64,000 nt of DNA from contig NZ_BCWY01000022.1 of NCBI RefSeq assembly GCF_001894825.1, positions 48,637 through 112,636 on the forward strand, given 5' to 3'. Origin of the DNA: Rhodococcus jostii NBRC 16295 (GTDB lineage: Bacteria > Actinomycetota > Actinomycetes > Mycobacteriales > Mycobacteriaceae). The translations under genes and the position numbers were made by a program. Below, one piece after another: positions 63,215 to 64,000 of this stretch (the stretch's first letter is position 1; each line of letters opens with the position of its first letter). The notes beneath the pieces were generated by a model, which was given only the letters and a program-made list of their open reading frames with translations, had not been told where the DNA came from and searched no databases.

Positions 63215-63931
63215 TCAGATGTCGTACTGCTTGCGGATACGGTCCATGTAGTCCACGAGGTTCGCCTTGGACTGGACGTGTCCGGATCCGAGCCACTGCT
63301 GCGGCTGGTCGGCGATGTGCCGCAGTGTCGAATACACCGAGGCGTCGATCGAATGCAGCTTGTCGCCGAGGAAGAAGGCCTTGTCGGCCAAGAAGTCGGA
63401 CAGAGCATCGATGTCTGCCCGGAAGAACTCGGCGACGACCTCCGCGCTACGCCGGCCCATGCCCTGGCCGTCGAACTCGGTGAGGATCCGGCCCCGGAAC
63501 GCGTCCAGGCCTTCGCGCATCTCCGGGGTCACCTCGGCGCCCTGAACGATGAACGGGATATAGGTTTCCCACCCGGTGTCCTCGCGCCAGCGCGGCTGGA
63601 TGATGCCGCTCCAGTACAGGTGCTCCTCGATCAACCGGTTGAAGGCGAGAGCCAGGGCACGTTCCTGCTTGCTCAGATCCGCATCGAGCTTGTCGCCGTA
63701 CTTGTCCTTCAGGTAGGCGATGATCGTGTTGGAGTCGCCGACCTTGGTTCCGTCCTCATCGACGATGTACGGCAGCTTGCCGTGGGGCGAGTCCTGGTCG
63801 AGCGTCGCCAGGTCTTGCGTCCTGTGCTCGAACTCGGCACCCGTGAACTTCAGGTAGTTCACTACCTTCGTCACGTACGGGCTGATGTCCGGGATCCCCC
63901 AGGCGGGAACATATCCGTAAACGGTGATCAT
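63215..63931 (-). CDS. Glutathione S-transferase (first of pair, IsoI-like by order)
   Basis: A 238-residue transferase: VYGYVPAWGIPDISPYVTKVVNYLKFTGAEFE, HGKLPYIVDEDG, GDSNTIIAYLKDKYGD. The N-terminal segment P.W.IPDISPYV replaces the usual SXY/SRN start seen in many bacterial GSTs. SD AAGGACG precedes the ATG at 63931. By position and type this is IsoI, the transferase that conjugates isoprene epoxide to glutathione. Its upstream neighbours isoG/isoH would lie beyond the window. Confidence 0.88.
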   Translation of the reverse strand: MITVYGYVPAWGIPDISPYVTKVVNYLKFTGAEFEHRTQDLATLDQDSPHGKLPYIVDEDGTKVGDSNTIIAYLKDKYGDKLDADLSKQERALALAFNRLIEEHLYWSGIIQPRWREDTGWETYIPFIVQGAEVTPEMREGLDAFRGRILTEFDGQGMGRRSAEVVAEFFRADIDALSDFLADKAFFLGDKLHSIDASVYSTLRHIADQPQQWLGSGHVQSKANLVDYMDRIRKQYDI

Positions 63932-64000
63932 CGTGTGTGTCGTCCTTCTGTCTCGATGGGATGGAGATTCACTGGTGAACAGGGTGCAGCTTTCGTCCTC

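Noticed and set aside
1..64000. tRNA, rRNA or phage attachment sites
   Set aside because: No cloverleaf, rRNA-like sequence, integrase gene or att-type repeat was seen by eye.

Overview
The window is GC-rich DNA with dense, mostly leaderless-spaced operons, many GTG starts and SDs of the AGGAG type. Gene content (isoprene-type monooxygenase with glutathione enzymes, SCP2 proteins, several CoA ligases, PucR/AraC/GntR regulators, IS21/IS3/IS30/IS630 pieces) points to a mycolic-acid actinobacterium, most likely Rhodococcus or a close relative such as Gordonia. The mosaic of catabolic modules separated by IS debris and pseudogenes looks like an accessory region, possibly a large plasmid; that is inference.

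Region 1 (1-14.9 kb) is a terpenoid-type catabolic island. It holds an SDR, two crotonases (one strongly resembling 6-oxocamphor hydrolase, a retro-Claisen beta-diketone hydrolase), an acyl-CoA dehydrogenase, an AtuA-family protein, a CoA-transferase, two CoA ligases, an aldehyde dehydrogenase, a BASS-type transporter and a cytochrome P450. A GntR/FCD regulator sits in the middle. Copies of one inverted repeat (CAATATTGG-NN-CCAATATTG) lie before at least five of its transcription units, so this looks like one regulon. Region 2 (15-17.5 kb) is IS wreckage (IS30, IS3 and IS630 remnants) plus degraded copies of a small actinobacterial protein family.

Region 3 (17.5-36.6 kb) is an amine/N-methyl compound type module: Rieske oxygenase and reductase, VOC protein, PucR regulator, LysR regulator, APC permease, flavin amine oxidase, aldehyde dehydrogenase, DHDPS-family lyase, old-yellow-enzyme type flavoprotein, SDRs and an MHS-type transporter. 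It has two internal duplications. The APC permease is present twice in inverted orientation about 10 kb apart, and the PucR-VOC-promoter unit is present twice, the second copy being a deletion-scarred pseudogene that still carries the promoter inverted repeat.

Region 4 (36.6-41.8 kb) has a decayed LuxR/LAL-type regulator and a flavohemoprotein gene cut cleanly by an IS21-family element with a 7-bp target duplication; removing the element and one repeat restores the frame. Region 5 (42.5-46.9 kb) is a seven-gene operon of two SCP2 lipid-binding proteins followed by five single-pass membrane-anchored, helix-rich proteins of no family I recognise. It is the best candidate for an undescribed system, perhaps handling hydrophobic substrates across the envelope. 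Region 6 (47-51.4 kb) holds a PhyH-family dioxygenase, a frameshifted enoyl-CoA hydratase and small hypothetical genes.

Region 7 (51.4-64 kb) is an isoprene-monooxygenase-type operon read leftwards: two glutathione transferases, aldehyde dehydrogenase, the six monooxygenase components (isoA-F order), an aldehyde-dehydrogenase-fold protein with no cysteine, glutathione synthetase, a CoA-disulfide-reductase-like flavoenzyme and then an AraC regulator. Nearly all junctions are ATGA overlaps or very short. The expected isoG/isoH genes would lie just beyond the right edge.
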